From NCBI GenBank assembly GCA_034401795.1, contig CM067369.1, positions 140,318,496 to 140,382,495 of the forward strand: a stretch of DNA of 64,000 nt, in the 5' to 3' direction. The notes under the pieces were generated by a model that saw only the letters and a program-made list of their open reading frames with translations, did not search any database and was not told the DNA's origin. The position numbers and the translations under genes are program-made. Below, in pieces: positions 21,230 through 33,515 of the stretch (its first letter is position 1; each line of letters opens with the position of its first letter). This DNA comes from Chaetoderma sp. LZ-2023a. Taxonomy: Eukaryota > Mollusca > Caudofoveata > Chaetodermatida > Chaetodermatidae.

Positions 21230-22930
21230 CTAATTGCTGAATAGTGGATTGAAAGGGATCAATACCCTTTTCTTCACACCACTCTGCAAATTTGTTAACC
21301 TTGTGGTTATATGACTTGAAGGTTGACCTCCTCGCAGCCGCGATGAAATCAGCAGCTTGTCGAGAAAAGCCTTCCGACGTGGAACATTGTTTGATAACAT
21401 CCACGCAGTCAATTTGAACATTTCGGGACGCTCGTGTAGGAAACGTCCCTTGGCCTGGGAGATTATGTTCGGAATCTCGGGCAACTTCACTGGGTTTTCC
21501 ACCAGCAGATCTAGCAGATCCGTGAACCACGCCCTGCTGGGCCAATACAGCGCTATTAGCAGGACCAGACACGGTTCCTCCCTGATCTTCACCAATACCT
21601 TCGGCAGAAGAATGGTGGGTGGGTACGCGCAAGCGTGCATCCCCCTCCAGCTTATCGCCAGAGCGTCTGTATCGACGGCATTTGGATCTGGAATCGGCGA
21701 GACATAAGTCATGATTTGAGCATTTTCCCGTGTGGCGAACAAGTCCACGTTGGGTTTGCCCCATTGCTCGAAGATCCTTCGTAGAACTGGAGGGTTGAGG
21801 GACCATTCCGTTGGCAGAATTCTCTGTCTGCGAGACAAAGCATCCCCCAGAATGTTCAATCGCCCAGGAATGTGAGCTGCTTTCAAAACAACTGAGTAAT
21901 TTCTGCACCATTGAATCAAGTACCACACCTTCATACAGTGTGGTGACCTGGTCCCGCCTTGGCGATTTATGTATGATACTACTGTCAAATTGTCCGACCG
22001 TATCAATATCACCTTGCCCCTGACTTCTGGAAGAAACTTTTCCAATGCCAGTTCCACTGCCATCATTTCCAACAGATTGATATGCAGCTGACTCTCTTGG
22101 AGAGTCCATGTGCCCGAAACCTGGTGATCTCCCAGGAAGGCCCCCCCACCCCCTCCAGCGATGCATCTGTGTACACCCCTGCCTTCCCCAAGATTGAATC
22201 GCATCCCCAAATAAACGAAGTGTTGAGTGGGTGTCAACTCGGATTTCTCCCTGTTGACTATCCAGCCTAGATCTGAAAGCAATTTCAGAGTCAGAGCAGT
22301 ATCCACTCCTAACCTGGCTGGCATGTCCACCTTGATAAGCCAATCGTCTATGTAGGTGTGAAGCGCCACATTCTCTCTTCTGAGAAACGCTGTCACCGCT
22401 AGGATCACTCTGGTGAAAACCCTTGGGGCTGTCGCCAGGCCGAATGGGAGGACTACAAACACCCATACCTAATTCTGAAACGCGAATCTCAGAAACCTGT
22501 GACAACCCGTGTTCATTGGAATGTGGAAATATGCATCTTTCAGATCAATTGACACACACTACATTCCTTTCCTCAATCCTGCCATTAACAATCTCGGAGT
22601 TTCCATCTAAAACCGAGGTGTATGGATAAACCAATTCAATGGCTTGAGATTGAGTATGGTCTCCAACCCCAACCTCCCCCCCCTGCTCTTGGGGACAGGA
22701 ACATGTTTGAATAGAAGCCTGGAGTGCTCTGGTTTGCTGGTTTTATTGCTCCTTTCAGATGCAAACCTGCCACTTCGTTTTGAATGGCCTCTACCTTGTC
22801 TGTCTCCCTTATAAGGGAGCCCAGACAGGTGCCAAAGACAGATTTTGTGGCGGGAAATCCCACCACTCTGGCATATACCCCTGGGATATCCATCCCAGGA
22901 CCAGATGGTCTGACGTCACAGCTCACCAAG
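21230..22930 (-). pseudogene. DIRS-B reverse transcriptase / RNase H
   Basis: The main frame (21230-22462, 410 codons) includes 'FGLATAPRVFTRVILAV', the catalytic 'HTYIDDWLIKV', 'HFVYLGMRFNLGEGRG', RNase H 'QLHINLLEMMAVELALEK' and 'VILIRSDNLTVVSYINRQG', and the DIRS downstream block 'WGKPNVDLFATRENAQIM'. Upstream, 22463-22930 has 'SIDLKDAYFHIPMN' in another frame. Compared with DIRS-C, a segment of about 330 bp between the thumb and RNase H is deleted, and the first RNase H strand ('VYTDASLEG') is out of frame beside a G run near 22145. It is inactive as it stands. Confidence 0.82.
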
Positions 22931-23149
22931 CCTCGACGAAACGCATGAGCCTTACCCCACTACAGGCGCATTGACACCTAATGCAGGTGTCAGGCTCGCG
23001 ATCCGCTCCCCCCCCCACAGCAACCCACCCCACCTCTTAATCAGGGAGAGAAAGAACCATTTTGGTCTTGGCTTGACTGGTCTAACTGGCACCGCTGTTC
23101 CTGTCGCACAGGCGCGGTCCATATGGATACGAAGGGAGCTACCATACCC

Positions 23150-24703
23150 TCAGGTACAATCTGCTCCCTTCTTTCCGCCCTTGAAGGACTTACCTTTGCC
23201 CTTGTCCTTCCCGCTTCTTGGGCGATCAAGGCCACCACTAGGGTGGATTGAAGCCTCCACAACCTTCCTCGCCTTCTTAGCTGCAGGCGGCTGAGAAGGC
23301 CCAGCAATAGCAGGAGCTGGCTTGGCCTTCGCCTTGCCCTTATGCTTCTTCTGCTTCTTGGGGGAAAGTTTGGCAGTTAGCGGTTTCGCAACAGCCCCGA
23401 GTGCATGCTCCTGACATGCTAGCTCCAGCTGAAGATTAACCACTAACCTACTTTGCACGATGTTAGCTGTGTCCTCTAGGACGTCCCGCACTTGGCCACC
23501 AAAGATGCTAGGGTCATTCAAGGGCATTCCAAGCAAATGCTCCCTGACAGCCGTAGCTGGATGCATATGGTCAAGGACCATCTGCCTCCTGGACTTGGTT
23601 ACTTGCGATTGCACCCTGGCCAATGCATCCATCGACAGCACAAGGCCGTCATTGACACATGAAAGCGCAGCAGGTGGCACAGGGTGGCCTGCCCCTACTT
23701 CAGCCCACACCAACTGAAGCAAGCGATAGGAGTGATTGACAGCATTAATAGTTGACCTCACTCCCTCATCGCAAAGGGACAGTCCGACTTCCTCATTGTG
23801 TGCTTGCCTCTTGTCCAAAAGTGCCTGAGTGGGGCTACCCACTCCTGCACTCTGGACACCAAGAACCCAACCGTCATCCTCAGTGATCATTGGGACCACA
23901 CCATACCGCTCGTACTCCCTCCTCGGCATACGGCACCTTGCCCGCACCTCCCTAGAGGCCGCAGGGAGCTGGTTCTTGGTCAAGAGTTGCTTGGCATAAA
24001 AGGCCTCAAGCAACTCCTTGAACTTGGACTGAATCCAAGCCGCGGGCAAGACCCTCATCTAAATCGATGCAACCGATGGACGGGGCATGTCTTCCTCGGT
24101 CGTGGCCGATACCATGGATGGGTCCACCCTGGCTAGCCAAGCCAGATCATCAGACCAGTCCGCCTCCGAGGAAGACACCCTCATGAACACATCAACCATT
24201 GATGTGTTCACAGGTCTGCCAGCAGCGGCCTCCTAGCAAGGAGCCACTGCTGGAAAGCCAGCAACACCCGTATCACACGGTTCCGCTGCCACCCCATGAA
24301 ACAAACTGTTCAATGGAGTAGGCCCACACGGAAAACCGTGCAGACCCGTAACGGTTATGGAACCGTGGCCATATACGGGCACCAACGGCACCCCGTGTGT
24401 GGCCGCTGGACCAGGCGAGATAGGCGAGTACCAAAAATGGCCAGCCACACCCGTCCCTGTGTCAGTTGATGGCAAACCAACCAGCACTGGACAGGTGTCC
24501 GGTACCGGTGTGACCTCAACCATGGGCCGAGCGGCTGTCATGGCTTGCGCCAAGCCAGACAGATGAAGGGCGGTTCTGACCAGGATGGAATCGACCTCCA
24601 TGCGCTCCACCCGCAGTATCTCAGGCCGCAACAGCCTCTCCTCTTCGGCCTCCTCATCCTCAGACCCCGAAGAGTCGTCACCGGATGAAAACACTGGAGC
24701 CAT
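23150..24703 (-). pseudogene. DIRS-B gag-like ORF1
   Basis: This would be the structural protein that binds element RNA. The N-terminal piece (24233-24703) begins 'MAPVFSSGDDSSGSEDEEAE', an acidic start. It is followed, after in-frame stops at 24233 and about 24059, by a 302-codon piece (23150-24058) with a conserved core ('LPAASREVRARCRMPRRE', 'LCDEGVRSTINAVNHSYRLL'). It ends in a very basic Lys/Gly tail ('KKQKKHKGKAKAKPAP', 'GKDKGKGKSFKGGKKG') suited to nucleic-acid binding. DIRS-C reads a sense codon at both stop positions (30463-31002), so the stops are later damage. Confidence 0.7.
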
Positions 24704-26149
24704 CCTGGCGAATGGCTCCCATGCCCAACGGACCGGCTACTGCTACTGGACCACCCGGAGGTGGCCGCAGAGAAGCAGTACCAGCCAGGCCGGAGCCCAA
24801 TGGGACCACCAGGGAGCCATACGATATGGCCCACTTGGTAACCAGTCCAGAACCCTGTCCATGGACAGGGTCCATATCAGACACGGAGAGGTTTCACCAG
24901 TCTTCGGTATCAGAGACGACACCAGCATGGGCAGGATGCTATGCAAGAAGCCTTGCAAGCCCAAACCACACTGGGGTTGCCATCTCCGAACCCTCCAACT
25001 GCAGACGAGCAGCGCCCCAGGGGCCGAAACGGATGCTCCTAGATTTCTTTTCGAACCGCCTGACCCTGCGTCAGACCCAGCCAAGTCCTTCTGGGCAAGG
25101 AACTCGACTAACAACTTGAGTAACTGTAACAACTGCACAGACATTACACCTATTGTCAACGTTACATTTCAAACACCAATAACAGACATGGTCCTTGAAT
25201 GCGACCTTCACGAATTTTTGACGCTCAGGACATGATGGCGGGGTAGGCATGGCCTGAAAACAAGCGCAAAACCTAAATAAGCAAGCGATACGACAGAGGA
25301 ATGGAAGGCAGACAAATAATTTTCAAATATTTTGACAATAAATTAAAAGTTAACCCTCCAGCACCCCACACCCGCAACGTTACACACAAGATCACGTACG
25401 CCGGCGACAAGAACGAGAGCGGGCCAATAACACACCCATAAATTGATCCTGCAGGATGTATAAACACGGAACCAGGAACCATATCAGAAGCATTCGCAGT
25501 ATATTTAAGAATTAATTTCTAAATTATACTACTCAGACGAAAGCCAAATGATACGTGAAGGAACAACAAAATGAATTAACATTACTGCTGTAAAACACGG
25601 TAAAACTGCAGAACACACATCTTTAATTCTTAATCAAGAATTTTGAAATCATTGATCAATGCAAACAGATCGTGATCACACGCAAAACTTGACATAATTC
25701 AAAAGTTTCTGGCACATAAACGCACGCATCACCATGAATAAGATGCACGAATTAATGAAACATTTCCTTCACCAAATAATCCGAGAAATAAATGTGTGTG
25801 ATGTCACTCTCTCGGACCATACGGTTGAACGACATAAGCCAATTTTAGTGTTAAAAAACCGTAAGCCAACACCTAGTTTCATATTACTGCCCGATTGCCG
25901 TTGGGATTAAAGGAGGTGATCTTATCTGGTATATTTCGTTGTAATCACACGTCCCGGTTCCGGGGTCCGAAAATGGGACATACAACATACACGAAATTTC
26001 AGAGACATAAGTCTCCATATAACTAGAGAAATAGCATGAAAGAATACGACCTGAGATTCAGAGGCTCCTTCCATAGTAAATCCAGTAATCCAGAAATGAG
26101 AAACAGCAAATAGGCACAGGGAAAAACACAAAGAAAACTAGGATTTCTC
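24704..26149 (-). other. DIRS-B 5' leader region
   Basis: This interval lies between the gag-like start and the left terminal repeat. It is homologous to 31160-32460 of DIRS-C, including 'gtcagaccca..caagtccttctgggcaagga' and 'acattacacctattgtcaa'. Several plus-strand frames here are antisense shadows. I infer untranslated leader, possibly with a degenerate N-terminal extension of gag. Confidence 0.5.
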
Positions 26150-26347
26150 TAACAACAAAATAGCAATGTATTCTCTTGTTGCTATGCAAACAGGAATGAG
26201 TGTCTCTGGCAGGTGGTTACCCGGTTGGTGGGAACAGGGTACCCTGTTCCAGGAGCCGGTAAAGCTTTCTAATCTAGATTCCTAGAGCCAGGTATCAGGA
26301 TAGCTGTATTATCAATGAGTAATGTAATGGTAAGTATTGATCGAAGG
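26150..26347 (-). promoter_or_regulatory. DIRS-B left inverted terminal repeat
   Basis: This is the inverted partner of about 18300-18490. It is also closely similar to the end of DIRS-C (32470-32665): 'ggtaaagctttctaa', 'gtaagtattgatcgaagg'. It contains the GC-palindromic 'ggtggttacccggttggtgg' region. In DIRS elements this repeat drives transcription of the element. Confidence 0.65.
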
Positions 26348-26389
26348 TGAAAGAAAGTTTGCGAGAACCTCTGCTTTCTCTCAGCTACA

Positions 26390-26834
26390 AAGCCGATACC
26401 AGAGTTAAGGGACCTTAGCTATGAATTGCGTTTGGTGAAACGGAGACTACCAACATTAACCTACCATAGACTGAGAGGCGACATGATTGAGGGCTATAAG
26501 ATGCTGCAGGGGGGGTATGAGAGAGATGTCGGTCCAGAGATCCCTCTCAGGGAGTCAACAACTAGAGGGCATCACTTGGAAGATCTACAAGATAAGAGCA
26601 AGGACTAGCCTGAGACAGAACAGCTTCTGTATACGGATTGCAGAGCCATGGAACAACCTACCTGAATCAGTAGTGAGTGCTCCAACAGTAAAGGCATTCG
26701 AAGCGCGGCTGGACAGACATTGGAAGCAGCAGGAGATAGTGTACAAATCTGATGCGGAGCGCAGTATCTCCGCTTCGAGACACAGCTCATCAGTTATGTT
26801 AGAGAATTGTGAAGGCGAGGAACTGGACACATAG
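26390..26834 (+). pseudogene. LINE polymerase C-terminus (CR1/L2-like), frameshifted
   Basis: Two overlapping plus frames (26426-26608 and 26487-26834) together give the typical end of a CR1/L2-group LINE polymerase: 'RRLPTLTYHRLRGDMIEGYK', then 'RARTSLRQNSFCIRIAEPWN', 'NLPESVVSAPTVKAFEARLD'. The frame change is near 26500-26590. A similar C-terminus occurs at 37290-37634 on the other strand. Confidence 0.75.
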
Positions 26835-26880
26835 GATAATCCTTCCGTTCAGTAACTACGAGGTTACTAATCCTCTTTTT

Positions 26881-28304
26881 TCGCCAATGAGGAAATTTTT
26901 AACATTCTTGACAAACTAAACCCTGCAAAGTGCTGGGCTCGATGGATTTAAGTGGAGTATTTTCAAACACTGCACCTTAGGCTTGCGCGATTTTTGCTTT
27001 GAAACATCGCGATCGATTTTACTATTTTTATATTAAAAAATTGCGATTTTCGATTAAATCGTAAGTCCAAATTCCCAAAAGTATAAACCAGGGTAACGTG
27101 ACAAGTCACGAAAACTGGGACAAAATTAGCACGAAATTAGAACACAATTTCATACGACAAATTCTTACCATCCTACATCTATGCTAAATGTATACCGTAT
27201 ATCCATTATCGCGGGAGTAAAATTATTAATTGGGACCACTTAAATATTGCGCATAGTTTAATAAACATCGTTTATTTCATCAAAATTTGACATAAAATGT
27301 TGTCGAGAAAAAATATAAATTGCTTTACGCATCCGTTTATAGTCTCCCTTTGTAGGATGAGTTTAGGTCATTACCTGAGTAGCGCCAATATGCTAACATT
27401 AGTATCCGGGAGATACTGCGCAATCTACATACATAGGACGGTAGCTTTGAGTAGCTACGAGAGTTACGGCATAAACTCGTCCTATAGTGCAGTTTATAGT
27501 AACTGTTGCTTTCAGAATGTACAATTTACATTTAAGATTAATCAACAGAACGCACAGTTCAAAATACGATCTGGAATGCTGTTGCTTTATTTTCTTTAAT
27601 TAGACATGACAACCAAATCAGAAAGGAAAAATAATTACACCACTTGAAATTGCTAACTCTAGAATTAAAAAGAGTTTTGTTCACTGATTATTGCCTAACA
27701 CTGCAACTAGGTATATACTTGGTATTTCACCACAGACTCAGGGTCTGCAGCGAAAGAAAGAAAATTATATGGCAATTCGACGGGGTAACTAACTAGTTTT
27801 CTCAATGACAAAGGTGTTACCTCGCTATTGTTTGCTTGTTTATTATAGCGCTTTGTGTTGTGATTAGTAATTATTCGACACGTGCATGGCGCGACGGGAT
27901 ATAAACACAATGAACACACGCGTGAATCGATTATAATTGGTAGTCATGTACTGATAAAATGTGAAGGAAAAGTACACACTTCAGATTTTAAACAAACATG
28001 GAATTTTTGACGATTTTCGATTTTTCCTCAATTACATCGTAAAAATCATGATTTAAAAAATAAATTGAACTTCACGATTAAATCGAAAAATCGTGCAACC
28101 CTACTGCACCTTAGACCTACTAATACACCTCAACCACATTTTTAATCTGTCAATCACGCAAGGCATCTTTCCATCAAAACTAAAAGCTGCATGATTAACA
28201 CCTATATACAAAGCAAAAGATTCATCTAACTTCACAAACTATAGACCTGTCTCAATACTCCCACTTTTCTCCAAATTAATGGAACGACTTATGTATAATC
28301 GTAG
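26881..28304 (+). pseudogene. LINE polymerase N-terminal fragment split by hAT copy B
   Basis: When the hAT element at 26978-28103 is taken out, the flanks join into a LINE motif order on the plus strand. The part before the insertion resembles the region ahead of the polymerase core. The part after it (28112-28304) reads as a degenerate 'YTPIYK..D..NFTNYRPVS' region and 'KLMERLMYN'. Stops are frequent. It is truncated at 28305 by hAT copy C. Confidence 0.6.
26978..28103. mobile_element. Non-autonomous hAT element (copy B), 1126 bp, with target duplication
   Basis: The ends TAGGCTTGCGCGATTTTT (26978-26995) and the complement of TAGGGTTGCACGATTTTT (28086-28103) are flanked by an exact 8-bp duplication, CTGCACCT (26970-26977 and 28104-28111). 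It contains subterminal 'gattttcgattaaatcg' inverted words and no transposase. An internal block of about 390 bp (27299-27690) is absent from copy A but reappears as a fragment at 36040-36180. Confidence 0.85.
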
Positions 28305-28592
28305 GGCTGCACGGTTTGGCTTAGAGCCATATCGGTTTTGATATGACTTTTCATATTGGTTTTAACCGAACATCGGTTTTATGGACATGAAACAAAAAAT
28401 TTAAATGATAAAAAATTGCACGAAAACAGAACGTATTCACGCCCTGATACATTCGTAATGTTTTACGCCTTTAAAGCTTAATATACCTTATACTATCCAT
28501 CATCGCAGGAGTGAAATTATTAATTAGACCGCCTAAATATTACGCACAGTTAAATAAACATCGTTTATTTTGTCAAAATTAATCATAAATCA
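28305..28592. mobile_element. hAT-like relic (copy C), truncated
   Basis: It begins with the family terminus TAGGGCTGCACGGTTTGG at 28305 and shares 'tccatcatcgcaggagtgaa', 'aaatattacgcacagtt' and 'aaacatcgtttatttt' with copies A and B. It stops at about 28592, where the sequence passes into truncated DIRS-C, so its right end was lost at that junction. Confidence 0.7.
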
Positions 28593-28612
28593 GCAAAACG
28601 GGTTGCGAAAAG

Positions 28613-30160
28613 ACCAGCAGATCTAGCAGATCCGTGAACCACGCCCGGCTGGGCCAATACAGCGCTATTAGCAGGACCAGACACGGTTCCTCCCTGATCT
28701 TCACCAATACCTTCGGCAGAAGAATGGTGGGTGGGTACGCGCAAGCGTGCATCCCCCTCCAGCTTATCGCCAGAGCGTCTGTATCGACGGCATTTGGATC
28801 TGGAATCGGCGAGACATAAGTCATGATTTGAGCATTTTCCCGTGTGGCGAACAAGTCCACGTTGGGTTTGCCCCATTGCTCGAAGATCCTTCGTAGAACT
28901 GGAGGGTTGAGGGACCATTCTGTTGGCAGAATTCTCTGTCTGCGAGACAAAGCATACCCCAGAATGTTCAATCGCGCAGGAATGTGAGCTGCTTGCAAAA
29001 CAACTGAGTAATTCCTGCACCATTGAATCAAGTGCCACACTTTGATACACAGCGTGGGTGACCTGGTCGCGCCTTGGCGATTTATGTATGATACTACCAT
29101 CGAATTGTCCGACCGTATCAATATCACCTTGCCCCTGATCATCGGAAGAAACTCTTCCAATGCCAGTTCCACTGCCATCATTTCCAACAGATTGATATGC
29201 AGCTGACTCTCCTGGAGAGTCCATGGGCCCGAGACCTGGTGCTCTCCCAGGCAGGCCCCCCACCCCTCCAGCGATGCATCCGTGTACACGGATAGCTGGG
29301 GGTGGGGTAGGTGCAGCGAAACCCATACTAGGAGATTCTGACGCTCTTTTCACCATACAAGATGCGACATTATCGGCTCCAAAACTGGCACCAGTTTTGA
29401 CAGGGGTTCTGTTCTCTGTTTCCACAGAGACATCAGATACAACTGGATAGGACTTCGCATTAGAGCAGCGTACGGGATCACCTGCTCCATGGAGATCATC
29501 ATGCCCAGCATCTGAAGAAACCGCCTCGCCTGAATGTGGTTTCCCACTCGAAAACTCTTGAGGATGGCTAACAGACACCACTCTGGGCTCTGATGGGTAA
29601 ACCCTGCCCTCCTCGAGATCGAATCGCATCCCCAAATAAACGAAATGTTGAGTGGGTGTCAACTCAGATTTCTCGATGTTGACTATCCAGCCTAAATCTG
29701 AAAGTAACCTGGCTGCTGAGTCTGCTTTGATCAGCCAGTCGTCTATGTAGGTGTGTAGCGCCACGTTCTCTTTTCTGAGAAACGCTGTCACCGCAAGGGC
29801 CACTCTTGTGAAAACCCGTGGAGCTGTCGACAGGCCAAATTGGAGAACAATAAACTCCCATACTTGATTCTGAAACGCAAATCTCAGAAACCTGTGACAA
29901 CTCCTGTTCATTGGAATGTTGAAATATGCATCTTTCAGATCGATCGATACACACCACATTCCCTTCCTCAACCCTGCCATTACCGACCTCGGCGTTTCCA
30001 TCTGGAACCAAGGCGTATGGATAAACCAATTTAATGGCCTGAGATTGAGTACGGGTCTCCATCCCCCTGTGCTCTTGGGGACAAGGAACATGTTTGAATA
30101 GAAGCCTGGAGTGTTCCAGTTTGCTGGTTTTATTGTTCCCTTCGGAACCAAACCTAACAC
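28613..30160 (-). pseudogene. DIRS-C reverse transcriptase / RNase H
   Basis: The 525-codon frame (28583-30160) carries the complete finger and palm: 'GFYSNMFLVPKSTGGWRPVL', 'MWCVSIDLKDAYFNIPMN', 'ALHTYIDDWLIKADSAARL'. A frame change near 29290-29330 moves RNase H into a second frame (28579-29289), beginning 'MYTDASLEGWGACLGEHQV', then 'HINLLEMMAVELALEEFL'. RNase H Asp and Glu residues are present. Of the three DIRS copies this has the best preserved polymerase. The last codons after 28613 are not element sequence. Confidence 0.82.
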
Positions 30161-30439
30161 TTAGTTTTGAATGGCTTCTAACTCGTCTGGTTCCCTTGGT
30201 ACAGGTGTCCAGACAGGTGCCAAAGACAGATTCTGTGGTGGAAAGTCCCACCACTCTGCCATGTATCCCTGGAATAACCACCCCAGGACCAGACTGTCTG
30301 ACGTCACACCTCGCCAAGCCTCGACGAAACGCATGAGCCTTCCACCCACTATAGACGCCTAATGGGGGTGTCTGGCTCATGATCCGCTCCCCCCCCCCCC
30401 TCTCAAGACGAGAGAGAGAACCATTTTGGTCTCCAGCAC

Positions 30440-31160
30440 TACGGAGACCCAGTACACATCGGTCATCCTCGGTGACCGACGGGACAACACCATACCTGTC
30501 GTATTACCCCCCGTGGAACACGACACCTCGCCCGCACCTCCCTGGAGGCTGCAGGAAGCTGGCCCTTGGTCATGAGTTGCTTGCTATAAATAGCATCAAG
30601 TAACTCAATAAACCTTGGATCCAGTCCAATAGACTGGATCCGGGCTGCGGGCAAGATCCCCATCCTAATTGATGCCACCGATGGACAGGGTGCATCCACC
30701 TTGGCCGTGGTCGGAACCACAGACGGGTCTACCCTGGCTAGCCAAGCCAGAGCCTCAGACAAATGCGTCTCCGAGGACACTCCCGTGAACATGTCACCCG
30801 TTGACATGTTCACGGCCCTACCAGCAACGGCCTCCCGGCTAGGAGCCATTACTGATACGCCAGGAACTCCGGTACAGTACGGTTCTGCCACCACCCCATG
30901 GAACACACCAGTCCATGGAGTAGGCCCGCACGGAAAACCGTGCGGACCCGTAGCGGTCGCGGAACCGTGGCCAGGTGAGATAACCAGATTGGCCTCAACC
31001 ATGGGCGGAGCCGCTGCTCTGGCTTATGCCAAGCCAGACAGATGGAGGGCGGTTCCGTCCAGGACGGAATCGACGTCCATGCTCTCCACCCGCGGCATAA
31101 CAGGCCGCACCAACCTCTCCTCCTCGGCCTTCTCATCTTCAGACCCCGAAGTCGTCACTA
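30440..31160 (-). pseudogene. DIRS-C gag-like fragment
   Basis: The frame 30463-31002 is homologous to the junction of the two gag pieces of DIRS-B, including 'LPAASREVRARCRVPRG' and 'ALAWLARVDPSVVPTTA'. It reads through the two positions that are stops in DIRS-B. After about 30440 the sequence jumps to the region just before the polymerase. A gag C-terminal segment of roughly 700 bp, including the basic Lys/Gly tail, has been deleted. Confidence 0.68.
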
Positions 31161-32469
31161 GACGAGGAAACTGTGGAGGATGGCTCCCATGCCTGACGGA
31201 CCGGCCACCGCTACTGGACCACCCGGAGGTGGCCGCAGAGAGACAGTACCCGTCAGGCCGGAGCCCGACGGGACTGCCAGGGGGCCGTACGAGATGGCTC
31301 CCTCTGTGGCCAGTCCAGAACCCTGTCCAAGGACAGGGTCCGAATCAAACATGGGAAGCCTTGCATAGCCGGACCAAACCATGGTGGCGGTGCCGTCTTC
31401 GCCACCTCCAGTTGTAGATGTGGAGCTCCCCCAAGGGCCGAAACGGACGCTCCGCGATTTACTTTCGAGCCACCTGACCCGCGTCAGACCATGCCAAGTC
31501 CTTCTGGGCAAGGAACTTCAGCATCATGTCGACCGACCACACTGCGCACACATTACACCTATTGTCAAGGTTACATTTCGTACAGCGAAAACACACATGG
31601 TCCTTGAACAGATCCCGAACGAATTTGTGGCACTCGTCACATGATGGCGGGGCTGGCTTGGCCTATAAATAAGCACAAACCTACAATAAGCAAGCGGAAC
31701 GAAACAGAGATGGAAAGCAGACAATTAATTTTCAAATATTTGACCATAAATTAACTGTAAACCATCCCGCACCCCACCCCGCAATGTTACAGCAAAGATC
31801 GCATTGATTATGACGACAAGAACGAAGCGGGCAGTAATACACCCATACACTGATCCTCAAGGATGTATAATGGAACCAGGAATCATATCGCATAGCATTC
31901 GGGGTATATTTACTAATAAATATAAATTATACTCCTAATGAAGGCCAAAACGATATGTGAAGAAACAACAAAATGTAAACAAACTGCTGTAGCACACGGT
32001 AAAACTGCAGACCACACATCTAAATCAAGTAGCAATTAAAGTACGCGCGAATTAATGAAACATTTTCTTCACATAAACATCTGAGAAACACAGGTGTGAT
32101 GTCACCCGCTCGGATCTTACGGAGAACGACGTCGGCCGATATTCGTGTTATAAAACACCGTCAATCAACACCTATTTTCATATCTGCCGATCGCCTGTTG
32201 GGGTTTAAAGAAGGCGATCATCTGGCATATCTCGTTGTTAACACACATCCCAGACTCTTTGGGGTTAGAAATTGGAACATGCGACACAGACGAAATTTCA
32301 AAGACCTGTCTTTTAACTATGGAATAACATGGAAATATACAACCTGGTTATCATCGGCAGCATCCATGGTAATCCAAATATCCGTTAGAGATATTCGTGT
32401 TATAAAACACCCTCAACAAGCTATCACAATTTAATACAGAAAAAAGACTTAGAACAATCTCAAGACTTC

Positions 32470-32665
32470 CAACTGCAAAAAAGCATGTGTCCCTTGTTGC
32501 TATGCAAACAAGAATGAGCTTCATGGCAAACGGGTACTCGGCAGTTGGGAGCCGAGTACCCGGTTCCAGGAGTCGGTAAAGCTTTCTAAGTCTATAGTCC
32601 TAGGGCCCAGCTATCAGGGCTAGCTGTATCAGAAGTAATAGAATGGTGAGTATTGATCGAAGGAT
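32470..32665 (-). promoter_or_regulatory. DIRS-C left terminal repeat
   Basis: It matches 26150-26347: 'ttgttgctatgcaaac', 'ggtaaagctttctaag', 'gagtattgatcgaagg'. It also contains its own long palindrome, 'gggtactcggc...gccgagtaccc' (about 32530-32560). Confidence 0.7.
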
Positions 32666-33109
32666 AAACACTGAACTTTATAATTACCAAACTTCATCTA
32701 CCTTATCTGGAATGATAAAATGTCTGTATACATCAGGAATCCGTTTTGACTCCATCTTGACTTGCTGAGATCAAAACAATATAATGCTGATTACCAGTAG
32801 TAGGTATTTATACACAATTTATTTATAAGAAATCAATAGTTATAATTCAATCAATGGCCTTTCTTTTATTCATTGTAAGTTTCTAATGCCTTTGCCTTTG
32901 AACTGAAGCCTGACCTGTATATATATGTAACGGTCAATTGACTTGAAAGTCATGAATAGGATTAAAAGTATATTGTAATAGCCTTTCTTTTGTCAACCGT
33001 GTGGATAGCTAAGCTCGGTGTTATAAATTTAGTAATTAATTTATTCATTGATTTATTTCATTAATCATTTATTTATTTTTTTATCATTTTGTACATTATA
33101 GGGGGTTTT

Positions 33110-33295
33110 TAAACTGTAATTGAAAATGTAATATGATAATTACAATTGTTATTACTCCAATTTCTGAATGTAATATATTACAATTATATTACTTATTACT
33201 TTTTCAACCCCTGAATTACTTATTACACTCAATTACATGAACAAATTACATTTTATTACAATTACAAATTACAATTACCCCATGTCTGGTGAAGG
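33110..33295. repeat. TGTAATTACAATTAC-rich repeat, possibly a hAT terminus
   Basis: This is a dense run of 'attacaatta' and 'tgtaattg' words in both orientations, ending in 'caattaccccatgtctgg'. The right end resembles hAT termini that start with CAGACATGGGGTAATTG. I could not find a convincing partner end or duplication. Confidence 0.4.
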
Positions 33296-33515
33296 TACTA
33301 GAGAAAAAGCGATTTAGTTCTTGACTTTTTCTTTAGTTTGTGGTTATTAAATTGTCATCAAGATCTTCTAAGTCTCCCACATTATCTTTGGACTTGAGCT
33401 GGCTATTTACATAAGCCCAGAATGACTTTGGATTAGATTTGCTATTTTTAGCTACAGTTTCCTCATATTTTTTAACTGCCCGTTTACAGAATTGGTTCAG
33501 CTGATTTCATATATA

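Larger units (their letters stand above)
18262..26347 (-). mobile_element. DIRS-type retrotransposon (DIRS-B), nearly complete
   Basis: This minus-strand element of about 8.1 kb has the same layout as DIRS-A: left terminal repeat (26347-26150), gag-like frame (24703-23150), polymerase/RNase H (about 22930-21230), tyrosine recombinase (21165-19067, split by a LINE), internal complementary region (about 18600-18515) and right terminal repeat (about 18490-18262). It belongs to a different family from DIRS-A and the same family as DIRS-C. Multiple frameshifts, an internal polymerase deletion and the LINE insertion make it inactive. It sits between LINE remnants on both sides. Confidence 0.83.
28613..32665 (-). 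mobile_element. Truncated DIRS element (DIRS-C), same family as DIRS-B
   Basis: It has the left terminal repeat (32665-32470), the leader, the N-terminal half of gag and the polymerase/RNase H region. It lacks the recombinase, the internal complementary region and the right terminal repeat, ending abruptly at 28613 next to hAT copy C. Nucleotide identity to DIRS-B is high in the polymerase (long perfect stretches around 28620-28950 versus 21505-21830), so the two copies are closely related. Confidence 0.82.

Noticed and set aside
24585-25235. Plus-strand 216-codon frame in DIRS-B
   Set aside because: It is antisense to gag and the leader of DIRS-B; the homologous interval of DIRS-C does not keep the same frame cleanly.
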